Below are positions 63,539 through 64,000 of a stretch of DNA of 64,000 bases, in pieces. Position 1 is the first letter of the stretch. Each line of letters opens with the position of its first letter. The DNA lies in NCBI RefSeq assembly GCF_900538275.1, contig NZ_LR130778.1, forward strand, positions 1,650,001-1,714,000, given 5' to 3'. The position numbers and the translations under genes were made by a program. This stretch comes from Petrocella atlantisensis. Lineage in GTDB: Bacteria > Bacillota > Clostridia > Lachnospirales > Vallitaleaceae. The notes under the pieces are model-generated. The model searched no databases and had not been told where the DNA came from. It saw nothing but the letters and a program-made list of their open reading frames with translations.

Positions 63539-63604
63539 CTGCCTTGGATAATACTATTCACTAAATAAGGAGAAGATATATCATAAAAACGGTATGACCG
63601 ATTC

Positions 63605-64000
63605 TTATGGTGAGGTAGTATGATCTGTTGAATAAGATAAGACCGTGTAAGGGGAACCATCTGGATCGCCTTGGTTAATGTCATCCAATTGAATGTTATT
63701 AAGGAGTATTTGAGTCTCAAAAGCCTGGTCTTGACTTTGTAGGTTAATTTCTAGTACATAACGTTCATTGACTTTCTCCATAGCAAAATGAACACTGTTA
63801 ATGCCACCACCAGATAGATTGTGGGTTGTCGAACCTTCTTTTATAACAAGGGCATTGTTTTCAAGTATAATAACTTTATCAAGAGTCGCCGCTACCTGAT
63901 TATTCAGTAACTCTACATCCGTAATATTCCTGATTTCTTCCGTTGTTTTAAGAGCGGTTAATCTAAGATTCGAACTTTGGGCAATCTGATCAGAGCCATA
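63605..64000 (-). CDS. C-terminal part of a gene that enters from beyond the window; unidentified
   Basis: 131 codons open to the window edge and ending in TAA, in the frame that begins YGSDQIAQSSNLRLTALKTT and ends STDHTTSP. Composition is polar with alternating hydrophobic positions (NITDVELLNNQVAATLDKVIILENN; ERYVLEINLQSQDQAFETQ). This looks like a beta-rich extracellular domain, as in type IV prepilins or competence pseudopilins, but no motif proves it. The N-terminus is outside the window. Confidence 0.65.
   Translation of the reverse strand, partial: YGSDQIAQSSNLRLTALKTTEEIRNITDVELLNNQVAATLDKVIILENNALVIKEGSTTHNLSGGGINSVHFAMEKVNERYVLEINLQSQDQAFETQILLNNIQLDDINQGDPDGSPYTVLSYSTDHTTSP

Larger units (their letters stand above)
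63280..63604. other. Intergenic region between agrA and the last gene
   Basis: 325 bp. It holds the agrAC promoter and a terminator-like hairpin near 63513-63538; no gene is supported in either strand. Confidence 0.4.

Noticed and set aside
63502-63720. 72-codon minus-strand open frame near the window end
   Set aside because: Another frame runs open from 64000 to 63605 with better composition, and the short frame overlaps it and the terminator-like hairpin.
1-64000. CRISPR array
   Set aside because: No set of regularly spaced direct repeats was seen. The repeats found are transposon ends, target duplications or single palindromes.
1-64000. Integrated prophage or conjugative element
   Set aside because: No phage structural, integrase or conjugation genes occur; mobile DNA is limited to ISLre2 and IS1634-type elements.

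Overview
The window is AT-rich DNA from a low-GC, Gram-positive, probably spore-forming bacterium of the class Clostridia. The evidence is spoVG, a Bacillus-type PurR, a DnaD-like/DnaC primosome pair, an SLH-domain surface protein, a GlgC/GlgD pair, an agr quorum-sensing locus, ISLre2-family elements and strong AGGAGG ribosome binding sites. The spoVG-glmU-prs run, with purR and ridA elsewhere in the window, recalls the region near the Bacillus subtilis replication origin. No species can be named from the sequence alone.

Layout. 1-2.8 kb: the start of manA, a NatA/NatB-type ABC exporter and ridA. 2.9-7.9 kb: a galR-galK-galE-galT operon with a near-consensus promoter, a candidate operator at its start point and a terminator. 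8.0-12.4 kb: stand-alone murG, then a HIT protein, a three-domain uracil-DNA-glycosylase-like/flavodoxin/SCP2 fusion and a rhomboid protease. 13.8-18.6 kb: a glycerate locus with a CdaR-type regulator, glycerate kinase, a GntP-type permease and a soluble chemoreceptor-like protein that appears to carry the same sensory domain as CdaR. It is flanked by two deleted ISLre2 remnants.

19.5-30.5 kb is the most unusual part. It is an approximately 11-kb one-direction Tad/Flp-like pilus or secretion locus. It opens with a serine/threonine kinase fused to a ParA/MinD-like domain. Next come another ParA-like protein, an SAF/CpaB-like protein, two TadZ-like proteins, a membrane-anchored TadA-type ATPase, a single protein that looks like TadB fused to TadC, and four small single-pass proteins that may be pilins or minor pilins. 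The ParA-like domains lack the normal P-loop lysine.

30.7-41.2 kb: prs, glmU and spoVG, then a nested insertion in which a decayed IS1634-family element sits inside the end of a decayed ISLre2 element, flanked by a perfect 88-bp direct repeat; then glgD, glgC and purR. 41.4-45.4 kb: murC, a cluster of DnaA-box-like sequences, a DnaD-domain gene, the DnaC-type helicase loader and tRNA-Arg(TCG). 45.5-54.9 kb: a membrane diguanylate cyclase, an MgtC-like protein, an RCC1-repeat/SLH surface protein, phosphofructokinase, a GntR regulator followed by a 96-nt branched palindrome, an M42 peptidase and a large membrane-anchored protein of unknown function. 55-60.2 kb: asnS, an M29 aminopeptidase, a QueT-type transporter, a lipoprotein and a LysE-type exporter.

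60.4-63.4 kb: an agr system with agrBD and agrCA arranged tail to tail and overlapping by 6 bp. The 47-aa AgrD has a clear Cys-Ile-Leu-Val-Trp ring candidate. A 29-bp perfect inverted repeat precedes agrB. A motif close to GGTTAARGYGTCAAAACTATA occurs at five intergenic places, each ahead of a minus-strand gene, including agrA and natA. The window ends inside a further minus-strand gene that is not identified.
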